64,000 nucleotides of DNA from Actinoplanes ianthinogenes (GCF_018324205.1 NZ_AP023356.1:2373501-2437500); one strand, 5' to 3'. Shown: positions 27,195 through 39,523, counted from the stretch's first letter. Notes: generated from the sequence alone by a model not told the origin. A program made the numbers and translations.

Positions 27195-28031
27195 GTGTCG
27201 TCGATCAAGGACCGGCAGCGCGCGGCGGCGCGGGCGCGGCTCGAGAAGGAGATGGCCGAGCGTGCCGCGGCGGCCAAGAGCCGGCGCCGCAAGCAGGCGA
27301 TCATCGGCTCGGCCCTGGCCGTGGTGGTGGTCGCCGGCGCGGCCGTGTGGATCGTCTCCGTGCTGAAGAAGGACGACAAGAAGTCGACCGCCAACGCGGC
27401 CGGCACCGTCGCGTGCAGCTGGACGCCGGAGGACAAGACGACCGGCGGCCCCGGCATCAAGGACACCGGCGGCACCCCGCCGACCACCGTGCCGAACGTG
27501 GGCAAGGCGACGCTCACCCTCGACACCGCCCTCGGCGTCATCACCGCCGCGGTGGACAAGTCGAAGTCGCCGTGCACCGCCGCCGCCTTCGAGTACCTGG
27601 CGTCCAAGAAGTTCTGGGACAACACCAAGTGCCACCGCCTCACCACCGCGGGCATCAAGGTGCTCCAGTGCGGCGACCCGACCGCGACCGGCAAGGGTTA
27701 CCGCGAGACCGACGGCCAGGGCGGGCCGAACTTCAAGTACGCCGAGGAGAACCTGCCGCTCGGCCAGGACCCGACGTACCCGAAGGCCACCCTCGCGATG
27801 GCCCGCACCCAGACGCCGGGCACCACCGGCAGCCAGTTCTTCATCGTCTGGGGCGAGGACATCAAGGCGGACTCGCTGCCCGCGGAGTACACCATCCTGG
27901 GCACCGTGACCAAGGGCATGGACATCGTGGACAAGGTCGGCAAGGCCGGCAGTGACAACGCCAACGGGCAGGGTGACGGTCACCCCAAGCTCGAGGTCAA
28001 CATCAAGACGCTGACGATGGCCGCGGCCTGA
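27195..28031 (+). CDS. Membrane-anchored peptidyl-prolyl cis-trans isomerase (cyclophilin)
   Basis: 278 aa. Basic N-terminus with KDRQRAAARARLEKEMAER, one membrane helix, and a cyclophilin domain with CHRL (catalytic Arg kept), QCGDPTATGKG, and GSQFFIVWGED. GTG 27195 is preferred: AGGAGG lies 8 bp before it, and it aligns with the paralog's GTG (both read V-x-x-KDRQR). ATG 27162 overlapping the previous stop would add 11 residues. The pair is placed directly before a strong terminator and convergent to relA. Confidence 0.9.
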   Translation: MSSIKDRQRAAARARLEKEMAERAAAAKSRRRKQAIIGSALAVVVVAGAAVWIVSVLKKDDKKSTANAAGTVACSWTPEDKTTGGPGIKDTGGTPPTTVPNVGKATLTLDTALGVITAAVDKSKSPCTAAAFEYLASKKFWDNTKCHRLTTAGIKVLQCGDPTATGKGYRETDGQGGPNFKYAEENLPLGQDPTYPKATLAMARTQTPGTTGSQFFIVWGEDIKADSLPAEYTILGTVTKGMDIVDKVGKAGSDNANGQGDGHPKLEVNIKTLTMAAA

Positions 28032-28041
28032 TCAGCGCGTG

Positions 28042-28077
28042 ACGAAAAAGCCCCGGGGCGACCCGGGGCTTTTTCGT
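28042..28077. terminator. Bidirectional intrinsic terminator between cyclophilin and relA
   Basis: A perfect 16-bp stem (28042-28057 with 28062-28077) with a 4-nt GCGA loop, and A5 on one side and T5 on the other, so it works in either direction. It lies between two convergent genes. Confidence 0.95.
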
Positions 28078-28090
28078 TGTCTCTCGACGT

Positions 28091-30592
<2,502 letters not shown>

Positions 30593-30734
30593 CGGTGCGG
30601 GACGCCCGATGAAGTCGAGTTTCTCCAGGGGTGGCCCTCTGGAACGACCATCCTACCCGCACCGACATCGCGAATGGCCCGGCCGAACCAGCGGAATCGG
30701 CCGGACCGGGTGGAGGAACAATGGTTAAACCGGA

Positions 30735-31280
30735 TCAAACGGTCAACAGGGCGTGTACCGTGCGCGGGCTCAGCTTCGCCCGGCCGTCCAGGAAGCCGAG
30801 CTCCAGCAGCACGCTGAAGCCGGAGACGGTGCCGCCGGCCCGCTCCACCAGGTCCATCGCGGCCGCCGCGGTCCCCCCGGTGGCGAGCACGTCGTCGACC
30901 ACCAGGACGCGCTGTCCGGCGATGAACGCGTCCTCGTGCACCTCGAGGGTGGCCTCGCCGTATTCGAGCGCGTACGAGGCGGACAGGGCCTTGCGCGGCA
31001 GCTTCCCGGCCTTGCGGATGGGCACCACCCCGGCGCCGGTCGCGTAGCCCAGCGCCGCCGCCAGCAGGAAGCCGCGCGCCTCCACACCGGCCACCACGTC
31101 GAACGAGCCGGCCCCGTGGTGCGCCACGATCCCGTCGACCACCTGGCGGAACACCGGGCCGTCGGCGAACAGCGGCATCAGGTCCTTGAAGACGACGCCC
31201 GGCTTGGGGAAGTCCGGCACGTCGATGCTCGCGCCCGCGACCAGGGCGGCCAGCTCGTCCGGGGTTCTCTCGGTAGTCAC
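30735..31280 (-). CDS. apt: Adenine phosphoribosyltransferase
   Basis: Purine salvage: adenine plus PRPP to AMP. 181 aa from GTG 31280; the longer frame upstream runs into secF and is not coding. PRPP-binding motif VLVVDDVLATGGT; DVPDFPKPGVVFKDLMPLF at the N-terminus and GVEARGFLLAAALGYATGAG are family signatures. It sits between secF and relA, the normal actinobacterial order. Confidence 0.95.
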   Translation of the reverse strand: MTTERTPDELAALVAGASIDVPDFPKPGVVFKDLMPLFADGPVFRQVVDGIVAHHGAGSFDVVAGVEARGFLLAAALGYATGAGVVPIRKAGKLPRKALSASYALEYGEATLEVHEDAFIAGQRVLVVDDVLATGGTAAAAMDLVERAGGTVSGFSVLLELGFLDGRAKLSPRTVHALLTV

Positions 31281-31342
31281 GGCGGACAGCCTAAAGGCCC
31301 GCCACCGCGCTGCGATGACGGGCCTTCGAGGGCTGCCGGGCT

Positions 31343-32494
31343 TTACCGCTTGTTGCCGGGGCGGTTGCCGGTGCGGCGGGTCGCCGGGCGGGCGCCCGGA
31401 CGCGGCGTCGAGCTGCCCGCCATGGCCGGCTGCACGTCCGCGTCGGTGGCGTTCGCCGGACGGGTCCGCGTGCCGCGGGCCACGTCGTCGGACTTGTTCG
31501 CCCGGCGGGCGAGCACCCGGGCGTTGTGCGCCTTGATCTTCGGCTCCTGGTCCTTGAGCGCGCTCAGCACCGGCGCGGCGAACAGGATCGAGGAGATGAC
31601 CCCGAAGCCCATGCCGACGAAGAGCACCAGGCCCAGGTCCTTCAGGGTGCCGGCGCCGAGCAGGCCGGCACCGATGAAGAGCAGGCCGCCGACCGGCAGC
31701 AGGGCCACCAGACCGGTGTTCAGCGAGCGCATCAGGGTCTGGTTGACGGCCAGGTTGGTCGCCTCGGCGTAGGTGCGGCTGCTGCCCGCGGTGATGCCGC
31801 GGGTGTTCTCCTGCACCTTGTCGAAGACCACCACCACGTCGTACAGCGAGTAGCCCAGGATGGTCAGGAAGCCGATCACGGTGGAGGGCGTGACCTCGAA
31901 GCCGACGAGCGAGTAGACGCCGGCGGTCAGCACCAGGTCGAGCAGCAGCGAGGCCAGCGCGGCCACCGCCATCCGCCACTCGAACCGGACCACCAGATAC
32001 CCGACCACCAGGACCAGGAAGATGATCAGACCGAGCAGGGCCTTCTGGCTGACCTGGCCACCCCAGGCCGGCGAGACCTGGCTGTCGCTGATGTCCTCGG
32101 CCTTGACCCCGAGGTCGTTGACGATCGCGGTCTTGGCCACCTCGGACTCGCTCGCGGTGAGCGCCGAGGCGCGCACCGTGTAGCTGGCGTCCGGGCCGTC
32201 GCCGACCTTCTGCGCGGCGGTGGTGGTCGCCTCCGGGTTGGCCGCGGTGACCGCCTTGTCGACCGCGGTCTGGATCTCGTCCTTGGTCAGCGTCTTGCCG
32301 CTGGCCGAGGCCGGCACGCTGAACGAGGTGCCACCGGCGAACTCGATACCGAGCTCGAAGCCGCGGATCACGAAGCTGCCGATCGAGATCAGCACCAGCG
32401 CGGCCGCGACGGTGAACCACATCTTCCGGCGGCCCACGATGTTGATGTTCGCTTCACCCGCGTAGAGGCGGGACGCGAGACCGGGACGGGCCAT
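31343..32494 (-). CDS. secF: Protein translocase subunit SecF
   Basis: Membrane component of SecDF that uses proton flow to aid protein export. Six hydrophobic segments; RGFELGIEFAGGTSF near the N-terminus and GFLTILGYSLYDVVVVFDKVQEN in the middle are SecF signatures. 383 aa; a tail of about 75 Arg/Ala/Pro-rich residues follows the last helix. One base separates it from the secD stop. Confidence 0.96.
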   Translation of the reverse strand: MARPGLASRLYAGEANINIVGRRKMWFTVAAALVLISIGSFVIRGFELGIEFAGGTSFSVPASASGKTLTKDEIQTAVDKAVTAANPEATTTAAQKVGDGPDASYTVRASALTASESEVAKTAIVNDLGVKAEDISDSQVSPAWGGQVSQKALLGLIIFLVLVVGYLVVRFEWRMAVAALASLLLDLVLTAGVYSLVGFEVTPSTVIGFLTILGYSLYDVVVVFDKVQENTRGITAGSSRTYAEATNLAVNQTLMRSLNTGLVALLPVGGLLFIGAGLLGAGTLKDLGLVLFVGMGFGVISSILFAAPVLSALKDQEPKIKAHNARVLARRANKSDDVARGTRTRPANATDADVQPAMAGSSTPRPGARPATRRTGNRPGNKR

Positions 32495-32495
32495 G

Positions 32496-34460
32496 TCAGG
32501 CCTCCTTCACACGCGAGGAGACGGACTCCTCGGTCGAGTTGCGGCGCAGGACCCGGCCGAGCCCGCTGACCCGCGGCGAGAGGAACGCCTTGGTGTTGGC
32601 GAACATGGTCATGATCGGGTGCCGGAACAGGAACACCACGAGCAAGTCAAGCACGGTGGAGAGGCCCATGGCGAAGGCGAAGCCCTGCACCGCGCCGATC
32701 GACACGACGTAGAGCACCACCGCACACATGATCGTGATGGTGTTCGCCGAGATGATCGTACGACGGGCCCGGTGCCATGCCCGCGGGACCGCGCTGCGCG
32801 GCGTCCGGCCCTCGTGGATCTCGTCCTTGAGCCGCTCGAAGTAGATGACGAACGAGTCCGCCGCCACACCTAGTGACACGATGAAACCGGCGATACCGGC
32901 CAGGGTCAGCGTGTAACCCATGCTGCGGCCCAGGAAGACCAGCGCGCCGAAGGTGAGCAGACCGGAGAGCAGCAGGCTCAGGAAGATGACCGAGCCGAGC
33001 AGGCGGTAGTAGAAGAACGCGTACACCGCCACCAGGGCCATGCCGATCCCGGCGGCGATCAGACCGGCCTCGAGCTGCTGGAGACCCAGGGTCGCCGAGA
33101 CGGTCTGCATCGGGCCGGCCGAGAAGGTCACCGGGATCGCGCCGAACTTCAGCTGGTCGGCCAGCTTCTTGGCGCTGACCACGTCGAAATCGCCGGTGAT
33201 CTGGGAGGAGCCGGTCAGCACGCCCTGGATCTGCGGCGCGGAGAGGATCTCCTTGTCCAGCACGACCGCGACCGCGCAGTGCTCGGCGCCGTTCGGGTAC
33301 AGCGCCTGCACCGCGGCGAAGCAGGGGTCACCGGAGGTCGCGTTGTACGCCACCCGGGTCAGGTCGGCCCACTTCTTCTGACCCTCGCTCTTGAAGTCCA
33401 GCGAGACCACCCAGCGGCCGGTCTGCTGGTCGAGCTGCGGGCTGGCGCTGGAGATGTCGTCACCGACCACCTTCGCCTGGTCCAGCGTGACCTTGGCGAC
33501 GTTCTGGAAGCAGGCCACCACCTTGGTGTCCGGATTGTCGATCGAGCCGTTCGGCCGCTTGTTGAGCTGGTCGCAGCTGATCGTCGGGACGTTGAACTGC
33601 ATCTCCGGGCTGAGCGCGGCCACCTCGGCCGGGGTCAGCGCGGCGAACGGCTTGTAGGGCAGGCCCGCCTTCGGGTCGGTGCTCAGGTCGACCGGCGCCT
33701 TCAGCGCCTCGGCCTGTGCCCAGAGCTTGGCGCCGACCTTCTTCTCGATCGCCGCGCGCTGCGCCTTGACGTCCGCGGTGACCGGGGCGTCCGGGGCGGC
33801 CTTGGTCGGCGTGGCGGCCGGAGCCGCGGCCGACGCCGACGGGGCAGCCGAGGCCTTGGCCGACGGGGTGCCGCTCGGCACCGCCTCGCCGCCACCCTGG
33901 CCACCGGTGTTCGCCGACGAGCTGGCCTTCACCTTCGGCACGCTGCTGCCGCTGGCGGCCGGCTTGGCTCCGGCCGAGCTGGACGGCTTCGCCGACGGGG
34001 CGCCGCTGACCGACGGGCTCGCCGACGGCGGCGCCGGGTTCAGCGCGCTCGCGGAGACGTCACCGGTGGTGGCGGTGAGCAGCCGGAACCGCATGTTCGC
34101 GGCCTGCGCGAGGTCCTTGAGCTCGTCCTTCGCCTCACCGGCCAGGGAGACCACGATGGTGTTGTTGCCCTGGATGACCACGTCGGCCTCGGAGACACCG
34201 AGAGCGTTCACCCGCTTCTCGATGATGGCCTGGGCTTCCTCCATCGACTCCTTGGTCGGCACCCCGCCGGCCTGGGTCGCGATGTACGTCGCCTGCGTGC
34301 CGCCACGCAGGTCGAGGCCCAGCTTCGGCTGCAGGCGCTCGGTGAAACTGCCCTTGGCGTCAGCAGCGAAGAAGACCAGCAGATACAGGACGACGAAGAT
34401 CAGGCCGAGCACGCCGAGTTGGCGTCCGGGATGCATCTGTCCCTGTGGTGGTCGTGCCAC
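32496..34460 (-). CDS. secD: Protein translocase subunit SecD with a low-complexity insertion
   Basis: Partner of SecF. First helix then KLGLDLRGGTQATYIA; KRVNALGVSEADV and ITGDFDVVSAKKLADQLKFGAIPV of the outer P1 domain; and a C-terminal six-helix region with GIAGFIVSLGVAADSFVIYFERLKDE. An Ala/Ser/Pro/Lys-rich stretch at about residues 137-230 splits the outer domain; actinobacterial SecD proteins often have a shorter form. 654 aa. A 141-bp gap to yajC has no gene, only GC-rich palindromes. Confidence 0.96.
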   Translation of the reverse strand: MARPPQGQMHPGRQLGVLGLIFVVLYLLVFFAADAKGSFTERLQPKLGLDLRGGTQATYIATQAGGVPTKESMEEAQAIIEKRVNALGVSEADVVIQGNNTIVVSLAGEAKDELKDLAQAANMRFRLLTATTGDVSASALNPAPPSASPSVSGAPSAKPSSSAGAKPAASGSSVPKVKASSSANTGGQGGGEAVPSGTPSAKASAAPSASAAAPAATPTKAAPDAPVTADVKAQRAAIEKKVGAKLWAQAEALKAPVDLSTDPKAGLPYKPFAALTPAEVAALSPEMQFNVPTISCDQLNKRPNGSIDNPDTKVVACFQNVAKVTLDQAKVVGDDISSASPQLDQQTGRWVVSLDFKSEGQKKWADLTRVAYNATSGDPCFAAVQALYPNGAEHCAVAVVLDKEILSAPQIQGVLTGSSQITGDFDVVSAKKLADQLKFGAIPVTFSAGPMQTVSATLGLQQLEAGLIAAGIGMALVAVYAFFYYRLLGSVIFLSLLLSGLLTFGALVFLGRSMGYTLTLAGIAGFIVSLGVAADSFVIYFERLKDEIHEGRTPRSAVPRAWHRARRTIISANTITIMCAVVLYVVSIGAVQGFAFAMGLSTVLDLLVVFLFRHPIMTMFANTKAFLSPRVSGLGRVLRRNSTEESVSSRVKEA

Positions 34461-34601
34461 GGCGTTCGGTCTCCCTGTGTTCCGGCCGCGCGGCCGCGCG
34501 GCTCTGTCGATCGGTGGCCGGCCGTCGACGGTCGGACGGCGGCCGGATGGGACCGGACCCGATGGCGCAGGCGCCTCGGGCCGGTCCGGGGGGTGGTGTT
34601 G

Positions 34602-34985
34602 TCAGTCCTGCTTGCGGACGTCGACGACCGGGCTCTGCGGCTCCTCGGCGACCGGCTCGGCGGCGACCGGCTCGTCCTCGACCGGTGCGGCCGGCTCGTC
34701 GGCGCGGGTGACCACGCGGGCGATGGCCGGGCGGGCGAACCGGACCACGACGTCCGGCGCGATCTCCAGGCTGACCACGTCATCCTCGGCGGACACCACG
34801 GTGCCGTGCAGGCCGCCGATGGTCACGATCTGGTCGCCGGCGCCGAGCTTGTTCTGCATCTCCGCCGCCTCGCGGCGCCGCTTCTGCTGCGGCCGGATCA
34901 TCAGGAAATACATGACACCGATGATCAGGATGAAGGGCAGGAACAGCCCCAGTGGGTTGGAGCTGGCGGACTCGGCCAGGTGCAC
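34602..34985 (-). CDS. yajC: Preprotein translocase subunit YajC
   Basis: Small accessory protein of SecDF. One membrane helix (LGLFLPFILIIGVMYFLMI), then RPQQKRRRE, AAEMQNKLGAGDQIVTIGGLHG, the YajC signature. An acidic tail follows. GTG 34985 (GGAAGG upstream) gives a normal 127 aa; the open frame continues to ATG 35042, but that start has no ribosome-binding site. Confidence 0.93.
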   Translation of the reverse strand: MHLAESASSNPLGLFLPFILIIGVMYFLMIRPQQKRRREAAEMQNKLGAGDQIVTIGGLHGTVVSAEDDVVSLEIAPDVVVRFARPAIARVVTRADEPAAPVEDEPVAAEPVAEEPQSPVVDVRKQD

Positions 34986-35131
34986 GGGAAACAGCCTTCC
35001 GTAAGCCCCCGGGATCTCGGTCGAGACTCGCCGGGGCATCAAAACATCCGGGTTGAAGCGGGGGCGAGTCTAATCGGTCAACCTTGAGACTACGAATGCG
35101 GCACACGTCACGTTCACATCACGAGGTATAT

Positions 35132-36175
35132 TCACGCATCTCGCGCGAACAGGTCCCCCTGAAACACCCCGGACCTGCCGTCCTGTGGCGGAGTCTTCCC
35201 CAGGTGCGCCCAACCGGCCTCGGTGGCGACCCGGCCGCGCGGGGTACGCGCGAGGAGCCCGGCCCGCACCAGGAACGGCTCGCACACCTCCTCCACCGTG
35301 TCCGCCTGCTCACCGACCGCCACGGCCAGCGTGGAGAGACCGACCGGCCCGCCCTTGAACGACTCGATCAGGGCGCGCAGCACCGCCCGGTCCAGCCGGT
35401 CCAGGCCGAGCGCGTCGACGTCGTACACCTGCAGGGCGGCCTTGGCGACCGCCTCGGTGACCGTCCCGTCGGCCCGCACCTCGGCGAAGTCCCGGACCCT
35501 GCGGAGCAGGCGGTTCGCGATGCGCGGCGTGCCGCGCGAGCGGCCGGCGATCTCGGCGGCGCCCTCCGGGGTGATCGGCACGCCGAGGATCCGCGCCGAG
35601 CGGTGCAGCAACGCGTCCAGGTCGGCGGGTGAATAGAAGTCCAGGTGCGCGACGAACCCGAACCGGTCGCGCATCGGGCCGGTCAGCAGGCCGGCCCGGG
35701 TGGTCGCGCCGACGAGTGTGAATGGCTCCACATCAAGTGGGATGGCCGTCGCACCCGGGCCCTTGCCGACCACCACGTCGACCCGGAAGTCCTCCATCGC
35801 GCTGTAGAGAAGCTCCTCGGCCGGCTTGGCGATCCGGTGGATCTCGTCGATGAAGAGCACGTCGCCGGGGCCGAGCCCGGTGAGGATGGCGGCCAGGTCG
35901 CCGGAGCGCTCGATCACCGGGCCGCTGGTGGTGCGGATCCCGGTGCCCAGCTCGGCCGCCACGATGTTGGCCAGCGTCGTCTTGCCCAGGCCGGGCGGCC
36001 CGGACAGCAGGATGTGGTCCGGCGGGGCGCCCCGGCCCATCGACGCCTTGAGCAGCAGCTCCAGCTGGTCGCGGACCCGGTGCTGGGCGATGAAGTCGGA
36101 CAGCCGGCGCGGCCGGACGCTGGCCTCGGCGTCCAGCTCCTCGTCCCCGGCGAAGGGGGACAGATCGTCACTCAT
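35132..36175 (-). CDS. ruvB: Holliday junction branch migration helicase RuvB
   Basis: AAA+ motor of the RuvABC resolvasome. Walker [13 protein letters not shown], Walker B LFIDEIH, sensor [14 protein letters not shown] with arginine finger RDRFGF, and a winged-helix C-terminus ([20 protein letters not shown]). 347 aa. Its ATG overlaps the ruvA stop by 4 bp. Confidence 0.98.
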   Translation of the reverse strand: MSDDLSPFAGDEELDAEASVRPRRLSDFIAQHRVRDQLELLLKASMGRGAPPDHILLSGPPGLGKTTLANIVAAELGTGIRTTSGPVIERSGDLAAILTGLGPGDVLFIDEIHRIAKPAEELLYSAMEDFRVDVVVGKGPGATAIPLDVEPFTLVGATTRAGLLTGPMRDRFGFVAHLDFYSPADLDALLHRSARILGVPITPEGAAEIAGRSRGTPRIANRLLRRVRDFAEVRADGTVTEAVAKAALQVYDVDALGLDRLDRAVLRALIESFKGGPVGLSTLAVAVGEQADTVEEVCEPFLVRAGLLARTPRGRVATEAGWAHLGKTPPQDGRSGVFQGDLFARDA

Positions 36176-36774
36176 CGCGTCTTGCCCAGCAACCGGATCG
36201 CCTGGCGCAGCAGCACCGGAACCGGCGGCACCTCACCGTCGATCGTCTCGCCGATGGCGGCGACCGCCTGATCGGCCTGCGTCGCGGTCCAGCCGAGCGC
36301 GAGCACACCCTGGCGGACCTGCTCCTGCCAGGCGCCGGCCAGCACGCTCGTGCCGCCGCCGTCACCGAGACCGATCGGGCCGATCTTGTCCTTCAGCTCG
36401 ACGATCATCTTCTCGGCGCCGCGCTTGCCGATGCCCGGGACCTGGGTCAGGGCCGCGATGTCCCCGCCACCGATGGCACGGCGTACGGCATCGGGTTGAT
36501 GGACCGCGAGCACCGCCTGCGCGATCCGCGGGCCGACCCCGTTGGCCGTCAGGAGCAGCTCGAAGAGCTGCCGCTCGTCGTCGTCGGCGAAGCCGTAGAG
36601 GGTGAGCGAGTCCTCCCGGACGATCAGCGTGGTGGCCAGCCGGGCCTCGGCGCCGGAGCGCAGCGAGGCGAGCGTGTTCGGTGTGCAGAACACGCGCATA
36701 CCGACTCCGCCGACCTCGACCACGGCACTGTCCGGGAGGATCGCGGTGACCACACCGCGCACGCTGGCGATCAT
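36172..36774 (-). CDS. ruvA: Holliday junction DNA helicase subunit RuvA
   Basis: Tetramer that binds the four-way junction and loads RuvB. 200 aa: N-terminal OB domain [25 protein letters not shown], tandem HhH ([12 protein letters not shown] and [19 protein letters not shown]), and the C-terminal domain contacting RuvB ([16 protein letters not shown]). Overlaps both ruvC and ruvB by 4 bp. Confidence 0.97.
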   Translation of the reverse strand: MIASVRGVVTAILPDSAVVEVGGVGMRVFCTPNTLASLRSGAEARLATTLIVREDSLTLYGFADDDERQLFELLLTANGVGPRIAQAVLAVHQPDAVRRAIGGGDIAALTQVPGIGKRGAEKMIVELKDKIGPIGLGDGGGTSVLAGAWQEQVRQGVLALGWTATQADQAVAAIGETIDGEVPPVPVLLRQAIRLLGKTR

Positions 36775-37301
36775 CGGCTGCTCCTGCGGGCGGCGGCGAT
36801 CGCCGCGGCTTGGATTTTCGCGCGGGTGCCCCCGCGCCAGATGTGACAGATGGCAATGGCGATCGCGTCCGCCGCGTCAGCCGGTTTCGGCGGGGCGTCG
36901 AGCTGGAGCAGACGGGTCACCATGCTGGTGACCTGCTTCTTGTCGGCGGTGCCGGAGCCGGTGACGGCGGCCTTGACCTCGCTCGGAGTGTAGGTCTGCA
37001 CCGGCAGCCCGGCCCGGGAGCCGGCCAGGATGGCGACCGCGCTGGCCTGCGCGGTGCCCATCACGGTCCGCGCGTTGTGCTGGGAGAAGACCCGCTCGAC
37101 CGCGACGCTGTCCGGTCGGTGCAGGGCGACCAGCTCGGTCAGGCTGCGGTCCAGGTGCAGCAGGCGCAGGGCGATGTCCTCGTCCGGCTCGCTGCGGACC
37201 ACGTGGTAGGCGATCAGCTTGCCGGGACGGCCGGGGACCCCCTCGACCACGCCGACGCCGCACCGGGTGAGACCCGGGTCGATGCCGAGCACGCGCACCA
37301 C
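36771..37301 (-). CDS. ruvC: Crossover junction endodeoxyribonuclease RuvC
   Basis: Resolves Holliday junctions. 176 aa; catalytic acids seen in [17 protein letters not shown] and [14 protein letters not shown]. Start GTG 37301 has GGGGAGG upstream. First gene of ruvCAB. An SOS-like box lies 12 bp before the start. Confidence 0.97.
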   Translation of the reverse strand: MVRVLGIDPGLTRCGVGVVEGVPGRPGKLIAYHVVRSEPDEDIALRLLHLDRSLTELVALHRPDSVAVERVFSQHNARTVMGTAQASAVAILAGSRAGLPVQTYTPSEVKAAVTGSGTADKKQVTSMVTRLLQLDAPPKPADAADAIAIAICHIWRGGTRAKIQAAAIAAARRSSR

Positions 37302-37312
37302 GGCCTCCCCTC

Positions 37313-37328
37313 ACGTACGTGTGTTCGA
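37313..37328. promoter_or_regulatory. SOS (LexA) box candidate upstream of ruvCAB
   Basis: ACGTAC-N4-GTTCGA matches ten of twelve informative positions of the actinobacterial consensus TCGAAC-N4-GTTCGA. It lies 12 bp before the ruvC start and 68 bp before the divergent gene. A weak -10 (TAGGGT) is just upstream on the minus strand. LexA control is expected for a recombination operon, but only the right half is exact. Confidence 0.45.
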
Positions 37329-37395
37329 CACCCTAATCCACGGCCCTCTTGCGCCCACCGCCGACACGCCTCGACGATGGGGGTGGGAGGCCAGG

Positions 37396-37935
37396 ATGTA
37401 CCTCATACCGCCGATGCAGGACGATCCGCCACCGGAGTTCGTCGATGTGGTCGCGGCCCACGAGGATGAGCTGCGGCACGAGGCCGTGCGCCTGGTCGGC
37501 GGCAACCCGGTCGGCCACGAGATCTATCAGGACGCGCTGACCGACCTGGCCGGCCACTGGCGCCGCCTGCACCTGTGGGGACGCCTCACCCACACCGACA
37601 CACCCGGTCTCTACCTGCGCAAACGACTCGCCAAACGGACGTCGGCGTGGCGCGAGGACCAGGTCTACGAGGTGGACGTCCGCGTGCTCCGCACGCACCA
37701 ACCGGCGCTGGTCACGGTCCGCGGCCACGCCACCAGCATCGCTTTCCACAAGGCCGCGGTGCTTGACGGTACGGCCCGAGCAGGCTTGCTCACCTTGGCG
37801 GACGCCTCGGTCGCCTGGTGTCACGCCTGGCGCCAGTCCGAGCACCGCCGCATCGCCCGGCTGGTGATCGGCGGCCTCCTGCTGGTCGGCGGCATGGTCC
37901 AGGGCATGTCCTGGCTCGCCGCCACCGGGTCCTAG
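37396..37935 (+). CDS. Hypothetical protein with sigma-region-2-like start and C-terminal helix
   Basis: 179 aa from ATG 37396 (GGGAGG upstream). Residues about 15-75 (HEDELRHEAVRLVGGNPVGHEIYQDALTDLAGHW) faintly resemble region 2 of ECF-like sigma factors, but no region 4 follows. The C-terminus has one hydrophobic helix (LVIGGLLLVGGMVQGMSWLA). Divergent from ruvC. I do not know a function. Confidence 0.65.
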   Translation: MYLIPPMQDDPPPEFVDVVAAHEDELRHEAVRLVGGNPVGHEIYQDALTDLAGHWRRLHLWGRLTHTDTPGLYLRKRLAKRTSAWREDQVYEVDVRVLRTHQPALVTVRGHATSIAFHKAAVLDGTARAGLLTLADASVAWCHAWRQSEHRRIARLVIGGLLLVGGMVQGMSWLAATGS

Positions 37936-38153
37936 GCTCGCCTCGCCTTGTACTCGGCTTCCAACTCACTGAGACGCAGCGTCCGCACGCGCTCATAACC
38001 TGGTTTGTCGGCATCGACGACCAGCCGGCAGTGTTGGGTGGCAGCGCGATGGCGACGCCGACATCCGGAAGGCGACAGTCGCGCGGCCGACGCCCACGCA
38101 CTCCAGGATCCTGGAACGCGTCGGCACCGGCCGCATGCGCGACTACCCGTCAC
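37932..38153 (-). pseudogene. Possible gene remnant between yebC and the hypothetical gene
   Basis: A 73-codon frame ends in DKPGYERVRTLRLSELEAEY and KARRA, which looks coding and has lower GC at third positions (AAA, CCA, GGT, TAT) than its neighbours. Upstream residues are Arg/Ser-rich with no start signal or family. It overlaps the 3' end of the gene at 37396-37935 by 4 bp. Could be the end of a decayed gene or chance. Confidence 0.25.
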
Positions 38154-38902
38154 GCGTCAATGAGTGCCATTACCTCGTCGGAGATGTCGAAGTTGGCGTA
38201 GATGTTCTGCACGTCGTCGCAGTCCTCGAGGACGTCGATGAGCTTGAACACCTTGCGGGCCGGCTCCTCGTCCAGCGGCACCGTCATGGTCGGGACCAAC
38301 GGCGACTCGGCCGAGTCGTACTCGATCCCGGCGTCGCGCAGCGCGTTGCGGACCCCGATCAGGTCGGTCGGCTCGCTGATCACCTCGAACGAGTCGCCCA
38401 GGTCGTTGACCTCCTCGGCGCCCGCGTCCAGGACGGCGAGCATCACGTCGTCCTCGCTCAGGCCGGCCTTCGGGATGATCACCTGGCCCTTGCGGTTGAA
38501 CAGGTACGACACCGAGCCGGCGTCGGCGAACGTGCCGCCGTTGCGGGTCAGCGCGGTGCGCACCTCGGTGGCGGCCCGGTTCCGGTTGTCGGTGAGGCAC
38601 TCGATCAGGAGCGCGACGCCGTTCGGCCCGTACCCCTCGTACATGATCGTCTGCCAGTCGGCGCCGCCGGCCTCCAGGCCGGAGCCGCGCTTGACCGCGC
38701 GGTCGATGTTGTCGTTCGGAACCGACGACTTCTTCGCCTTCTGGATGGCGTCGTAGAGCGTGGGGTTACCGGCCGGATCGCCACCGCCGGTCCGCGCCGC
38801 GACCTCGATGTTCTTGATCAGCTTGGCGAACATCTTGCCGCGCTTGGCGTCGATGACCGCCTTCTTGTGCTTGGTCGTCGCCCACTTGGAGTGGCCGGAC
38901 AT
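38150..38902 (-). CDS. yebC: YebC/PmpR-family protein
   Basis: 250 aa. Starts [20 protein letters not shown], the family signature, followed by [13 protein letters not shown], and [12 protein letters not shown]; acidic middle and C-terminal domain. Relatives act either as DNA-binding regulators or as helpers of ribosomes stalled on prolines; which applies here is unknown. Located between ruvC and pdxT, the usual actinobacterial order. Confidence 0.96.
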   Translation of the reverse strand: MSGHSKWATTKHKKAVIDAKRGKMFAKLIKNIEVAARTGGGDPAGNPTLYDAIQKAKKSSVPNDNIDRAVKRGSGLEAGGADWQTIMYEGYGPNGVALLIECLTDNRNRAATEVRTALTRNGGTFADAGSVSYLFNRKGQVIIPKAGLSEDDVMLAVLDAGAEEVNDLGDSFEVISEPTDLIGVRNALRDAGIEYDSAESPLVPTMTVPLDEEPARKVFKLIDVLEDCDDVQNIYANFDISDEVMALIDA

Positions 38903-38917
38903 GCGTAACCTCCGTGT

Positions 38918-39523
38918 CTACCGTGCGGGTGCGGCCTGGCGGACCATCTCGACGAAGTACCGGTGGACGCGAAGGTCGCCGGTCAGCTCCGGGTGGAAAG
39001 CCGTGGCGAGCAGGTTCCCCTGCCGAACGGCGACAATCCTACCGGCGGCGTCCCCGGAGGCCACGCGACCCAGCACCCGCACGTCGGGGCCGACCTGCTC
39101 GACCCACGGCGCGCGGATGAAAACGGCGTGGAACTCGCCGCCCTCGATGCCCTCGATCTCCACGGCCGCCTCGAACGAGTCGATCTGCCTGCCGAACGCG
39201 TTGCGCCGGACGGTCATCTCGATCCCCTGGAAGGACTCCTGGTCGGGACGGCCGTCCAGCACCGTGGTGGCCAGCATGATCATGCCGGCGCAGGAACCGT
39301 ACACCGGCATGCCGTCCGCGATCCGCTTCCGGATCGGGTCGAGCAGGCCGAAAGTGATCGCCAGGTTGCTCATCGTCGTGGACTCACCGCCGGGAATCAC
39401 CAGCGCGTCGACGTCCGACAACTCCTCGGGACGGCGGACCGGGCGGGCCAGCACGTCCGACTCGGCCAGAGCGGACAGATGTTCGCGCACGTCGCCCTGC
39501 AGGGCCAGCACTCCGATGTTCAC
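38918..39523 (-). CDS. pdxT: Pyridoxal 5'-phosphate synthase glutaminase subunit
   Basis: Glutaminase feeding ammonia to PdxS. 201 aa; [13 protein letters not shown] at the start, IPGGESTTM, nucleophile Cys in YGSCAGMI, and His/Glu in [11 protein letters not shown] 39523. Divergent from pdxS across 125 bp, unlike the pdxST operons of many bacteria. Confidence 0.96.
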   Translation of the reverse strand: MNIGVLALQGDVREHLSALAESDVLARPVRRPEELSDVDALVIPGGESTTMSNLAITFGLLDPIRKRIADGMPVYGSCAGMIMLATTVLDGRPDQESFQGIEMTVRRNAFGRQIDSFEAAVEIEGIEGGEFHAVFIRAPWVEQVGPDVRVLGRVASGDAAGRIVAVRQGNLLATAFHPELTGDLRVHRYFVEMVRQAAPAR

